Source of the DNA: Mycolicibacter sinensis
Lineage (GTDB): Bacteria; Actinomycetota; Actinomycetes; Mycobacteriales; Mycobacteriaceae
Direction of reading: 5' to 3'
NCBI RefSeq assembly: GCF_001667945.1
Contig: NZ_LZJK01000050.1
Location: 1 to 44,543, forward strand
DNA length: 44,543 nucleotides
The stretch's first letter is position 1. Each line of letters begins with the position of its first letter. Made by a program: the position numbers and the translations under genes. This document shows positions 17,901 to 24,659 of the stretch, in pieces. Under the pieces are notes generated by a model that made no database searches, was not told where the DNA came from, and saw nothing but the letters and a program-made list of their open reading frames with translations.

Positions 17901-19875
17901 GACCGCCAACTACATTCAGCGTGCCGGCCGGGCTGGCCGCCGAGCTGCCTCCGCCGCATTGGTGTTGACCTATGCCAGGCGCACCTCGCACGACCTTGCG
18001 AAGTATCAACAGCCCGAGTCGATGATCAACGGGCAGATGCGGGTGCCTTGGGTGCCGATCGACAATGTGCGAATCGCGAGGCGCCACGCACATTCCGTTG
18101 CGCTGGCTGCATTCTTCCGGGATGCTTTCGAATCTCATGGCATGCAGTGGAAGTACGCCGGCGAGTTCTTCTCCCCTGAAGACGGCCAAGAGGCGCCGGC
18201 CTCGCGGGTGCGAGCCTTCCTGACCCCGGTCCCGGCCGAGATCAAGGCCGCACTGCAACAGGCACTACCGAAGCCGATTGCCGACGAGCTGGGCGTTGCC
18301 GACGACGCGTGGGTGCCGAAGCTGTGCGACCTGCTGGATCGAGTGCGCGATGGCGTGAGCTCGGACATCAAAGAGCTCACCGAGGCCATCGACAAAGCCG
18401 CTGAATCCAAGAACGGTTGGTTGATGGAGCGGCTGAAGAAGACTCGCGCTACCGTCGAAAGGCGCCAGCTCCTTGGCTTCCTGGCGAACCGGAACGTTCT
18501 GCCGAAGTATGGATTCCCAGTGGATACCGTCGAGCTGCGCACCGTGCACTGCGCCGATAGGTCCGGGGCGAAGCTCGAATTGGACCGTGACCTGAGCCTG
18601 GCAATCTACGAGTACGCGCCGGGCAACGAAGTGGTGGCCGGCGGGAAAATCTTTACCTCTCGCGGTCTGCATCGGATACCGGGTCGCGAGCTCGAAGAGT
18701 TTCAGTATCGGATTTGTAAGCTGTGCAAGCGGTTTCAATCGGCTCGCGTACTTGACGCCGGCGATCCCTGCCCAGGCTGCGGTGAGAAGTTCGGGACAGT
18801 ACGCAAGTATGTCATCCCGGAGTTCGGGTTTGTTGCCGACTCGCAGACCCACGACGTCGGTACCGAACCACCTGCGCGGAACTGGTCGGGGGCCAGCTAT
18901 GTCGTCGATGTTGGTGACGAAATCATGACCGAGACCTTACGGGCGCCATCGGGTATCGAGGTCGTCGCGCGGGCGGGCAAGCGCGCCACCATGGCTGTCA
19001 TCTCCGATGGCGGCACTGGCGGTTTCCACGTCTGCGACTGGTGCGGGTGGGCCAACGTCTTTGAACGTTCCAAGGTCAAGCGCAAGCATGAACGCCCGAC
19101 GACCGGCCAAGAATGCACTGGCCCGCTTTCGGTGCTCTCCCTTGGGCATCAATACCAAACCGACGTAGCCGAGTTCACCTTCAAAGACCCGCGGTTCCTG
19201 GGCATCTCGGAAGAGAGCTGGCTCTCGACGCTGTACGCGCTGCTCGGAGGTGCCTCTGAAGCGCTGGAGATCACCCGCGACGACATCGACGGTGCGCTCG
19301 CGTGGAGCAAAGAGGGGCTGCGCAGCATCATCTTGTTCGACACCGTCCCGGGCGGGGCCGGAGCGGCGATGAAGATTGCCGAGAATGTCGAGCTGGTTTT
19401 GAAGACGGCTCTCGAACGCGTGAACACCTGCGACTGCGGGCCCGAAACCTCTTGCTACGGCTGCCTGCGGTCCTACCGGAACGGGCGCTATCACGACAAG
19501 CTGTCGCGATCGGGAGCGCTGCAGATTCTTGAGTCTTTGGGCATCGATGGGCTACGGAGCGGCATGAGTGACGAATGGGGGGTCGCGCTCGACCTTGCCC
19601 CGGATCGACTGGAAGCGTTGCTCGCAGAACTGGCGACCCAGGGCAAGCCGGAGCCTGAGGTCGGCGTCGAGCTGGGCGAGCACTACTGGCCCATCGAAGC
19701 CGTGTGGCGGCGGGAGAAAGTTGTCGTCGTCGATGGACGGGACGACGAACGGGATACATCGCTAGGCGCAGAGGGCTTCAGCGTTTTCCAGCTGGGCGAC
19801 GTCGACAGTGGCACGTTGGCTGCGGTCCTCGGCGCCGTGGATTCATCTTTGCCGTTGAGCCACCGGAACGCATAA
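14920..19875 (+). CDS. Second SF2 helicase with DUF1998-type C-terminal zinc domain (MrfA/YprA-like)
   Basis: The protein has 1651 residues. GTG 14920 overlaps the previous stop and has GGAGA at 14909-14913. Helicase motifs are Walker A GTGSGKT 111-117, DEAH 252-255, TSAS in place of the usual SAT near 287-290, motif IV LLMFSDSRQAAAFA near 632-645, motif V TTFELGVDVG near 972-981, and motif VI QRAGRAGR 1000-1007. Several CxxC pairs punctuate the protein. The DUF1998-type end reads LFDTVPGGAGAAMKI with Cys1504, 1506, 1512 and 1515. The extreme C-terminus (AVWRREKVVVVDG, GAEGFSVFQLGD) recalls the Vsr-like tail of the first helicase but lacks its clear Asp/His pattern, so it may be inactive. MrfA/YprA are DNA-repair helicases with DUF1998. 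Two diverged helicases of one type in one block suggest a two-motor machine. Confidence 0.85.
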   Translation: MTKALDALAVGRQIEETYKRYLKTLLSPRDPDLARAFDAEVDGSQLLTKGPLLELTPPYARKSSINQLIGEGLLHPGLRRINFPEDQPLYVHQETAIRKVLTGRNLVVSTGTGSGKTESFLLPILNSLVAEEAAGTLRPGVRALLLYPMNALANDQLKRLREVLKSTPEITFGRYTGETKRTEGDALAEFNAVNRGKQRLPNELISRDEMRRTPPHILLTNYAMLEYLLLRPEDIDLFSGAHAGTWRFLVLDEAHVYDGAQGSEVAMLLRRLRQRVAGGKALQCIATSASLTGTSSANAPAEAMKFARDLFDAPFEHVDSEPGRQDLVTATREPRRSRPTWSLTGEQLLRLGTGDESELAALAGVDDPAEALHAETLTADLKAALAGGPRAVRDLESRLWPEDPQSAEKLAALVALGSRVQDSAGNPVLSARYHMFVRATEGAFVSFADNGPRIFLGRHEIDPDNRRAVFEFGTCQRCGAVHLAGDVEDDEGRQYFRPSTKTEGAVKWLVLVDGAGDTVIDEDEATLGDQRFAGDATLRSLCVGCGYLTKPGETACSGGSCPGGPMKLVREHPNTTSVMSKCTECGALARQVIRRLRTDTNAAPAVITTALYQELPEAEDESADHVGGGRKLLMFSDSRQAAAFAAPYLDRTYGRLLERRYLTQALQDPKYADEDLTVEDLAIVARKKARAAGHFREDIGKIAEEKTANEWVVGELLTMDARQSLEGLGLMRVALKRPRGESLPRGLTSLGLSEDEGWALLDELVKSARMQGAMTLLDEVDIKSERFEPRNVTVRIRSAGSDAAKKVLSWLPSGHSGTTNRRITFTKKVLAVAASSADPRKVLDGCWKFLCDKGYITVVPDKTSSDVYQVNHEKLLVRNGLDCTWYRCDVCRRTTAFSVRGVCPNNTCDGKLSERTIPDAASDTNHYRVIYQTMTTAPLSAREHTAQWSAREAATIQDEFIRGQVNVLSCSTTFELGVDVGELQSVVMRNMPPKTANYIQRAGRAGRRAASAALVLTYARRTSHDLAKYQQPESMINGQMRVPWVPIDNVRIARRHAHSVALAAFFRDAFESHGMQWKYAGEFFSPEDGQEAPASRVRAFLTPVPAEIKAALQQALPKPIADELGVADDAWVPKLCDLLDRVRDGVSSDIKELTEAIDKAAESKNGWLMERLKKTRATVERRQLLGFLANRNVLPKYGFPVDTVELRTVHCADRSGAKLELDRDLSLAIYEYAPGNEVVAGGKIFTSRGLHRIPGRELEEFQYRICKLCKRFQSARVLDAGDPCPGCGEKFGTVRKYVIPEFGFVADSQTHDVGTEPPARNWSGASYVVDVGDEIMTETLRAPSGIEVVARAGKRATMAVISDGGTGGFHVCDWCGWANVFERSKVKRKHERPTTGQECTGPLSVLSLGHQYQTDVAEFTFKDPRFLGISEESWLSTLYALLGGASEALEITRDDIDGALAWSKEGLRSIILFDTVPGGAGAAMKIAENVELVLKTALERVNTCDCGPETSCYGCLRSYRNGRYHDKLSRSGALQILESLGIDGLRSGMSDEWGVALDLAPDRLEALLAELATQGKPEPEVGVELGEHYWPIEAVWRREKVVVVDGRDDERDTSLGAEGFSVFQLGDVDSGTLAAVLGAVDSSLPLSHRNA

Positions 19876-19932
19876 GGCAAATCCGGCAGTGACAAATTCA
19901 GGCCGTCAGCCGGTTACGGGAGGAAAGATTCT

Positions 19933-20994
19933 GTGGATGATTGGTTGACCTGGTTAGGCCTCGGCGCCGTTGCGATCTATCTGGTTCAGCGATTCCGCCG
20001 TCGTGCCGTCGACCCCGGTGGCGAGGATCCGGCCCGGCACCTCACCATGCTGTTGAAGTGGGGTTGCCCGGCGCTGGTGGCGGTAATCGCGGGGGTCAAC
20101 ATCGCGGTGGTGAGCATCATCGGCGTCATGCCGCAATTGCTACTGCTGTTTGTAGCTGATGCCGCCTTGCTGCTCGGGATTGCCGCGCTGGCGGTCTGCC
20201 TCTGGGATCGTGCCGAAGCCCTGCGTCGCCAGACCGGCTACGTTATCTGCGAAGCGAGCTACGCCGACGCCCCACGGCACATCAAGAAAGCTATGCGCCG
20301 CATCTATAGCTCGGCGCGAGCGATGCGCGGCGGGACCGCGTACCAGACAGGAATTTTCGGTGACATGCCGCTGGAGCAGCTCGTCTACTCTGCGGCTACC
20401 CACGCGGTCACGAGCGCGGAGCTGACGGCAGCGATTCGAGACCTCGAGATTGACTGCGGCCCAGACGACCGCGCTGCGCTGGAGGCGGCGCACCGCAGGC
20501 AGCAGGAGATTCGCACCTACCTGCAGCAGGTGGAGGCCGCATTGGCTCGAACCGCTACCAGCGCCGAAACCCTGTCGAACCACCTGGAGCAGCCGGCCCG
20601 AGAGCAAGCCGCCGCGGCGAAACGAGAACGAGCGCGCGCCGAGTCGGCGCAACGCCGCCAGATGGCGCTGGACAGGCTGGAGCAGGCTACCGCGCAAGCG
20701 AATTCAAAGGACAAGATTGATAGCTTCGTGATCGAGGACCGAGTGACATCCATCCAGGCCGGGTATGTGGAGGCGAAGGAAGCCTCCGATGCTGTATTGA
20801 AGGGACCGACCTTGCCGCCGGCGGAGAACGCGGCGGAGGTGAAGCGACCGCTGTTGAGCGCGGAAACCAAGGCGGCGGCGCGTAAGCGCGCATTGAAGGC
20901 AACCAAGTGGACTGCAGATGCGGCCACCCGGCTGTCGCGCACCGCTGCCAAATTGGTCGCCGAGAAGCTGGAGAAACATTCCGACGAGAATTGA
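19933..20994 (+). CDS. Membrane-anchored coiled-coil protein, end of the cluster
   Basis: This 353-residue protein starts at GTG 19933 with GGGAGG at 19918-19923. It begins with hydrophobic segments at about residues 5-20, 45-63 and 67-90 (PALVAVIAGVNIAVVSIIGV, LLLLFVADAALLLGIAALAV), so it should sit in the cytoplasmic membrane. A cytoplasmic part follows. Residues 180-265 are charged and Ala/Glu/Arg-rich with a heptad-like pattern expected for coiled coil (RQQEIRTYLQQVEAALART, REQAAAAKRERARAESAQ), and the tail is Lys/Arg/Ala-rich. I recognise no family. It lies 57 bases after the second helicase on the same strand without an obvious promoter, so co-transcription is likely. Roles as membrane tether or membrane-acting effector are inference. 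Confidence 0.7.
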   Translation: MDDWLTWLGLGAVAIYLVQRFRRRAVDPGGEDPARHLTMLLKWGCPALVAVIAGVNIAVVSIIGVMPQLLLLFVADAALLLGIAALAVCLWDRAEALRRQTGYVICEASYADAPRHIKKAMRRIYSSARAMRGGTAYQTGIFGDMPLEQLVYSAATHAVTSAELTAAIRDLEIDCGPDDRAALEAAHRRQQEIRTYLQQVEAALARTATSAETLSNHLEQPAREQAAAAKRERARAESAQRRQMALDRLEQATAQANSKDKIDSFVIEDRVTSIQAGYVEAKEASDAVLKGPTLPPAENAAEVKRPLLSAETKAAARKRALKATKWTADAATRLSRTAAKLVAEKLEKHSDEN

Positions 20995-21137
20995 GCGGAT
21001 CAGCGCATACGTTCAAGATGAATGCTGCCTCGGGAAGATGCCATGCGAGGCGGACCGGCCGTCGAGATCGATTTGCATGCAGCAGTACGGAGTTGAGCCA
21101 GCTTGCAGCACATCGACGTCGGCCGGAACCGTTGATT

Positions 21138-21143
21138 TAACAT
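21138..21143 (+). promoter_or_regulatory. -10-like hexamer for a leaderless small gene
   Basis: TAACAT ends six bases before ATG 21150, so initiation at the A of the start codon would give a leaderless transcript. No Shine-Dalgarno sequence is present and the -35 region is weak. Confidence 0.4.
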
Positions 21144-21149
21144 TGCCGC

Positions 21150-21413
21150 ATGGCAAGGGTGCGCAAGTTGGAACGCGGGACGCAAGATGTAAGACCGCAC
21201 AGCTCTGAGGTCGATTGCTACTTCCAGGTTCTGGACGATGAAGATGGGCGTCAGTTGCTCCACCTGAGCACGTTCGGCTCAGACAACCGGGCATCGGCGC
21301 CGAAGAGCAGTCAGTCGATCCAGATCGATGAAGAGATCGCACGCCAACTGGCAGCGCTCTTAGTCGAGACGTTCCCGCGGGCACGCCCGGGAGCGCCGCG
21401 AGAGGGTGACTAG
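21150..21413 (+). CDS. Small conserved protein of accessory islands (87 aa)
   Basis: The product has 87 residues. The central text EVDCYFQVLDDEDGRQLLHLSTFGSD, read here as EVDCYFQVLDD plus RQLLHLSTFGSD, and the SSQSIQIDEEIARQLAALL segment match a family of tiny bacterial proteins seen beside restriction and defence genes. As I recall, databases sometimes label them methionyl-tRNA formyltransferase, although they are far too short for that enzyme. The predicted layout is a few strands followed by one helix. No catalytic motif is visible. It stands alone between the helicase cluster and a convergent minus-strand module, with an apparently leaderless start. Function is unknown; a small accessory or DNA-end-binding role would be speculation. 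Confidence 0.65.
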   Translation: MARVRKLERGTQDVRPHSSEVDCYFQVLDDEDGRQLLHLSTFGSDNRASAPKSSQSIQIDEEIARQLAALLVETFPRARPGAPREGD

Positions 21414-21477
21414 GTCGCTTCAAACGTCTTTTGACCGAACGTAATTCGATGTTTCAGTACAGTGGCTGTTCCTGCAC

Positions 21478-21961
21478 TCAGCCGCGCATGTTCGCGAACG
21501 GAAGGCGCCCGTAGTGGGCGCGGAAGTCAGCGAGCATTTTCGTCTCGGTGTTCGCCGCGTCCGCGTCATCGGTGACTCGCCAGCCGACGAGCAGTTCATC
21601 GTGATCGGCGAGTTGCCAGATGCGCTTGCCGCCTGAGTGACCGATCGGCACGCCGGCGCCGAACTTGCGGAACTCGTCGAGCCTCTTGCGCAGGTGGCGA
21701 TTGCCGTCGCCGCCGAGATTGGCCTTGCCGATGTATACGATCCGTTCGTCGGGCACCCACAGCGCAGCCAACTCAGTGACCGGGACAGTCGGGTCCTTTC
21801 CCTTGAAATGCCCCGCAGGCGACACGCCCCGGGAAACTCGGGGCTTCGTCACTCGGCCGCAGGACAATGTAGACGCCTGGCTGTGTCGGCACGTCCGCGT
21901 CCGGTAGCTTCGCGAACGGCACCCAGCCGTTGAACTCTTTCAGGTCAATCGGATCAGTCAT
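21478..21961 (-). pseudogene. GIY-YIG nuclease gene with a single-base frameshift
   Basis: Read from ATG 21961, the protein starts MTDPIDLKEFNGWVPFAKL and reaches GVYIV (the GIY motif) and APSFPG in one frame. The family-like text SPAGHFKGKDPTVPV, RIVYIGKANLGG (the YIG motif), RKRLDEFRKFGAG and GGKRIWQLADHDELLVGWRV continues in the next frame to the stop at 21478. Removing one base from the CCCCGGG run at 21827-21833 joins the halves into about 160 residues containing GIY, YIG, the Arg and a downstream Glu (NTETKMLADF). The start overlaps the stop of the XRE-macro gene (ATGA), so the two form an operon. The shift may be a true mutation, a phase-variable or slippage site, or a sequencing error in the homopolymer. 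Confidence 0.75.
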
Positions 21962-22782
21962 GTCGACTCGTTCTCCAGCCACGAGCTGAACTCCACAGGC
22001 AGGACCACGTTTTCGGGTCTGTCGGCAAAAAGTGGCGCGATCTGGTCGATGCGGTAGCCGGCGATGCCGGTTCCGATCGGTGTGACCTGAAAGCGCAACT
22101 CGGGGTGGGCTCGCGCATAGTCCAAGAAGGTGTCCACTTCGGCGGCGAGGGTGGCAAAGCCGCTCATGGTGTCGATGGCATAGGACTGGCCGTGGTGGCC
22201 GTGCCCCTCGCCCCAGACCGCACCGAACTTCTGGAAGGCGTCGCGGGCGGCCCCGCCGTCGTGCATTCCGTGCGCGTTCGACCCGAAGACGAACACCTCG
22301 TGGGGCGCCAGCCGCTCGATACGACTGCCGGTCAACGAGTCCATGACGCGGCGCTGGATCTGATTGAGCGCATCCAGGCGCACCCCGCGCGGCAAATTCT
22401 CGATCGCGTTCACGGCGATGGCGACAACTTCGCTCAGTGTCGGCCGCGCCGAGGCGGACAGGCCGACTGTCGTGGCCAGGGCGGCCCCGCCGGCGTCGGG
22501 TTTGCTGCTCGGTAGCGAGTCGCGTAGCTCTTCGGTGGCGAACAGGTCATCGAGGCCGACACCGAGTGCGCTGGCGATGGCGAGCTGCTTGGGGTGCGAG
22601 GCGTTGCGGTATCCGGTCTCGAGCTGCGAGATGTAGGGGTAGGAGATGCCTGCCGCTTCTGCGAGCGCGTTGCGGTCCATGCCGAGCTCTTCGCGCCGGC
22701 GCTTGATCCTCTCGCCGACGCCCGCGTCACCCCGGCGGCGGGAGTTGCCCCCGCTGGGGTAGGGCCGGGCGCGTTCTCTCAT
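21958..22782 (-). CDS. XRE-type HTH fused to A1S_2505-like macro domain
   Basis: This 274-residue protein has an N-terminal XRE/Cro helix-turn-helix at about residues 22-80 (GERIKRRREELGMDRNALAE, ISYPYISQLETGYRN). A linker leads to a macro-domain-like C-terminus at about residues 160-270: EVFVFGSNAHGMHDGGAA, FGAVWGEGHGHHGQSYAIDT and FQVTPIGTGIAGYRIDQIAP. That FGSN/GQSYAI/IGTGIAGY pattern is typical of the phage-type macro-domain branch, and macro domains bind or hydrolyse ADP-ribose derivatives. ATG 22782 lies six bases from a TACTTT -10, so a leaderless start is likely. A palindrome over the promoter would suit binding by the product's own HTH. The gene overlaps the GIY-YIG gene by four bases and diverges from an ARPP-1 gene. 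A ligand-responsive repressor is the inferred role. Confidence 0.8.
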   Translation of the reverse strand: MRERARPYPSGGNSRRRGDAGVGERIKRRREELGMDRNALAEAAGISYPYISQLETGYRNASHPKQLAIASALGVGLDDLFATEELRDSLPSSKPDAGGAALATTVGLSASARPTLSEVVAIAVNAIENLPRGVRLDALNQIQRRVMDSLTGSRIERLAPHEVFVFGSNAHGMHDGGAARDAFQKFGAVWGEGHGHHGQSYAIDTMSGFATLAAEVDTFLDYARAHPELRFQVTPIGTGIAGYRIDQIAPLFADRPENVVLPVEFSSWLENEST

Positions 22783-22788
22783 AGCCCC

Positions 22789-22816
22789 AAAGTACCAACC
22801 GTTATGCCACTGGCAA
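22789..22816 (-). promoter_or_regulatory. Promoter of the XRE-macro gene
   Basis: On the minus strand, TTGCCA (22816-22811) and TACTTT (22794-22789) form a -35/-10 pair with 16-base spacing. The -10 ends six bases before ATG 22782, which predicts a leaderless mRNA. Confidence 0.55.
22805..22815. promoter_or_regulatory. Perfect palindrome over the -35, candidate XRE operator
   Basis: TGCCACTGGCA is an 11-base perfect inverted repeat (TGCCA-C-TGGCA) that overlaps the -35 and spacer of the XRE-macro promoter. Its location fits autorepression by the encoded HTH and possibly control of the divergent ARPP-1 gene. Confidence 0.45.
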
Positions 22817-22870
22817 AGCTTCAGATGCGCACGTCGCTCAGTTTAGCTATGCTGACAGCACCGAAATATA

Positions 22871-22885
22871 TATGCGTAAAGCATA
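22871..22885. repeat. Inverted repeat just before the ARPP-1 ribosome binding site
   Basis: TATGC and GCATA flank GTAAA, with a further CTATGC at 22847-22852. The repeat overlaps the 5' end of the AGGAGA ribosome binding site (22885-22890), so binding or pairing here could affect expression of the divergent gene. Confidence 0.3.
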
Positions 22886-22894
22886 GGAGACATG

Positions 22895-23833
22895 ATGAGC
22901 CCAACTGCAAACCCGACCCTTCCCCTTCTTCACGTGGGCAGGGGCGCCCAGTACGGCGCCCTGACGCTCTTTCCGGTGTGGGCCGACGGCGGCGCCGCCA
23001 CCGGCCTCGAATGGGACCTGGGCGCCCTGGACGTCGCCGAACACGACGGTGGCGGACAGGTGAATTCGCTGGCCGCGATCAACTCCGGCGACAAGCCGGT
23101 CGTTCTGCTCGAAGGCGATCTGCTCGAAGGTGGTTGGCAGACAAGGATGATCGCCCGCTCGACCATCCTCGGCCCGCATGAGACAACGAATCTCGCGGCG
23201 CTCTGCGTAGAACAGGGCCGCTGGGAGTCCAGCGGCAACCGCGGCCACCGTGCCGCCGGCCGGCGGGTCTCCGCCTCGCTTCGGGCCGCCCGTGACCGCG
23301 CCTGTCGCCGGGGCGACGATCCCCAGCACGAGGTATGGCACGGGATCGCCTCCCGCTATGAAACGAACGTTAGGACGGCTACCAGTTCCTTCGCCGACCA
23401 CCTCGATCGTGTTGCCCGCGAACGCAGTCGGCGCACCGAGCGGCCGCTTCCGGCCAAGCCGCTGGCAGGCCAGCGCGGCGTGATCATCGGCATAGGCGGC
23501 CGGGTGCTAGGTATGGAGCTGCTGGCAACGCCCAACGCGCTCGCCAAGCGCTGGACCGGCATCCTCGAGGCGGCTCGCTTCGACGCCGACCGCGCGCCGG
23601 AGGCGGCGACGTCCGGACAGCGGGCCCGCGACTTCGCCGTCAAGGTCGAGTGCGCGCACCTCGACGTGGCCCGCGAGTCGGCCTCCGTGGTGACGCTCGC
23701 GGCCGATCGGCGTTCGCTGCACCTCAGCGGGATCGCGCTGCCGGAACCGGTCCGCTCGATCGATGGCGAGTTCTGGCGCATCGTCCACCTGGCCGCCTAC
23801 GACCAGGCGCATCCGCTGCTAGCGGGCGTGTAA
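22895..23833 (+). CDS. ARPP-1 (DUF6569) domain protein
   Basis: The product has about 312 residues. The conserved block starts GALTLFPVWADGG, continues VNSLAAINSGDKPVVLLEGD, then LLEGGWQTRMIARSTILGP, and ends AALCVEQGRW. This pattern (GDxPV-L-GD-L-GG-Q-R, then CVE-GRW) is that of the ARPP-1 domain, the ARG and rhodanese-phosphatase-associated protein family. That family is linked by genome context to ADP-ribose and nucleotide-based conflict systems. AGGAGA at 22885-22890 lies one base before ATG 22892 and four before ATG 22895, so the second ATG is preferred. It is divergent from the XRE-macro/GIY-YIG operon across a 112-base region holding two inverted repeats. Biochemical function is not established; I infer a partner or target in ADP-ribose signalling. 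Confidence 0.75.
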   Translation: MSPTANPTLPLLHVGRGAQYGALTLFPVWADGGAATGLEWDLGALDVAEHDGGGQVNSLAAINSGDKPVVLLEGDLLEGGWQTRMIARSTILGPHETTNLAALCVEQGRWESSGNRGHRAAGRRVSASLRAARDRACRRGDDPQHEVWHGIASRYETNVRTATSSFADHLDRVARERSRRTERPLPAKPLAGQRGVIIGIGGRVLGMELLATPNALAKRWTGILEAARFDADRAPEAATSGQRARDFAVKVECAHLDVARESASVVTLAADRRSLHLSGIALPEPVRSIDGEFWRIVHLAAYDQAHPLLAGV

Positions 23834-24007
23834 GCATGCACCGGAGGAGGGCGGGATGCGGTCGGCAGGCCCGCTTCGGCCCCCTTGGAGGTGGCCGGTA
23901 CTCCGAACATGACCGCGCTGGCGTTGTCCGCGGTTGCCGAAGCACCGACATCAGCGTGCCGACGTGCACGCCGCTGAAGGCTCGGAATCTGCGAAATGGC
24001 GTCTGAG

Positions 24008-24097
24008 ATGGCAGCAATCAGTGTGCATGGCTTGGATAATGACGTTGCCGCTCGACTGATAATCCGGGAGGCTTTTCACCACGGCCGGCGGTATTGA
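24008..24097 (+). pseudogene. Relic of FitA/VapB-type antitoxin
   Basis: The 29-codon reading frame MAAISVHGLDNDVAARLIIR followed by EAFHHGRRY and a stop resembles the ribbon-helix-helix start of FitA-like antitoxins, which usually run on for 75-85 residues. It stops early, just upstream of a broken PIN toxin in the same orientation. The original antitoxin has therefore decayed. Confidence 0.45.
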
Positions 24098-24145
24098 CCT
24101 CGACATTCCACTGCGATCCGAGATACCGCGTGCGGCACGGTTGCC

Positions 24146-24450
24146 GTAATCGTCATCGACGCAGGCGTCGACGCGGAGATGATGCGAGATGAGCCGAATC
24201 CGAGCGTCCTTGCGTGGGCCGACACGGTGGGGCGCCTGCACACCACGGCGATCACCCTCGCGAGATCGAGTACGGCATCGCGCGGCTTCCAGACGGACGC
24301 CGTAAAGATCGCCTGGCGGATGCTGCCTCTCGGGTGTTCGGTGAAGTCGACGACGGGATCCTGGCGTTCGGGACGACCGCCGCTCGTCGCTACGGCGAGA
24401 TCGAGGCTGCCCGGAGCAGAGTGGTCGACCAATCGCGGGCGTCGATGTGA
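24146..24450 (+). pseudogene. Relic of FitB/VapC-type PIN toxin, frameshifted and 3' truncated
   Basis: One frame reads VIVIDAGVDAEMMRDEPNPS and VLAWADTVGRLHTTAITLA, matching the start of FitB-like PIN toxins. From about 24260 the next frame continues the family with EIEYGIARLPDGRRKDRLAD, VFGEVDDGILAFGTTAARRY and GEIEAARSRVV. At least one frameshift separates the halves. The C-terminal part with the last acidic residues is lost, since neither frame continues the family after about 24450. The usual second residue pair of the N-terminal motif (DTNV) is altered to DAGV. It should not yield an active RNase. The upstream antitoxin relic supports a decayed FitAB pair. Confidence 0.6.
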
Positions 24451-24602
24451 CCAACCGCTGGACGCTTTGACTGGACCGGTCAGGTGGTCGCCCTGGGGTT
24501 TGAGGGCGGCGCTGCATGGGCGTTAACGCTGATGACGATCCCGATATCACGTGGAAGCGACACCGATTTTTCGCAGCGAGTTTCCGGCCCCAAGCGGAAG
24601 TC

Positions 24603-24638
24603 ACCGACACCCGCCGCGGCCCGCTGAAATGTGTCGGT
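24603..24638. promoter_or_regulatory. Inverted repeat upstream of the VapB45-like gene
   Basis: ACCGACAC (24603-24610) and GTGTCGGT (24631-24638) are perfect 8-base arms separated by 20 bases. ATGTGTC also occurs twice, at 24629-24635 and 24653-24659, the second just before ATG 24660. Toxin-antitoxin operons are usually autoregulated, so this is a plausible operator. Confidence 0.35.
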
Positions 24639-24659
24639 GTTATCCGGTACGCATGTGTC

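Noticed and set aside
2..20994. Labelling the cluster simply as DISARM or Druantia type I/II/III
   Set aside because: Diagnostic partners (DrmB alone, DrmC PLD, DrmD SNF2, DruA-D, DruH, DruM/F/G) were not recognised in the window, though upstream genes are not visible.
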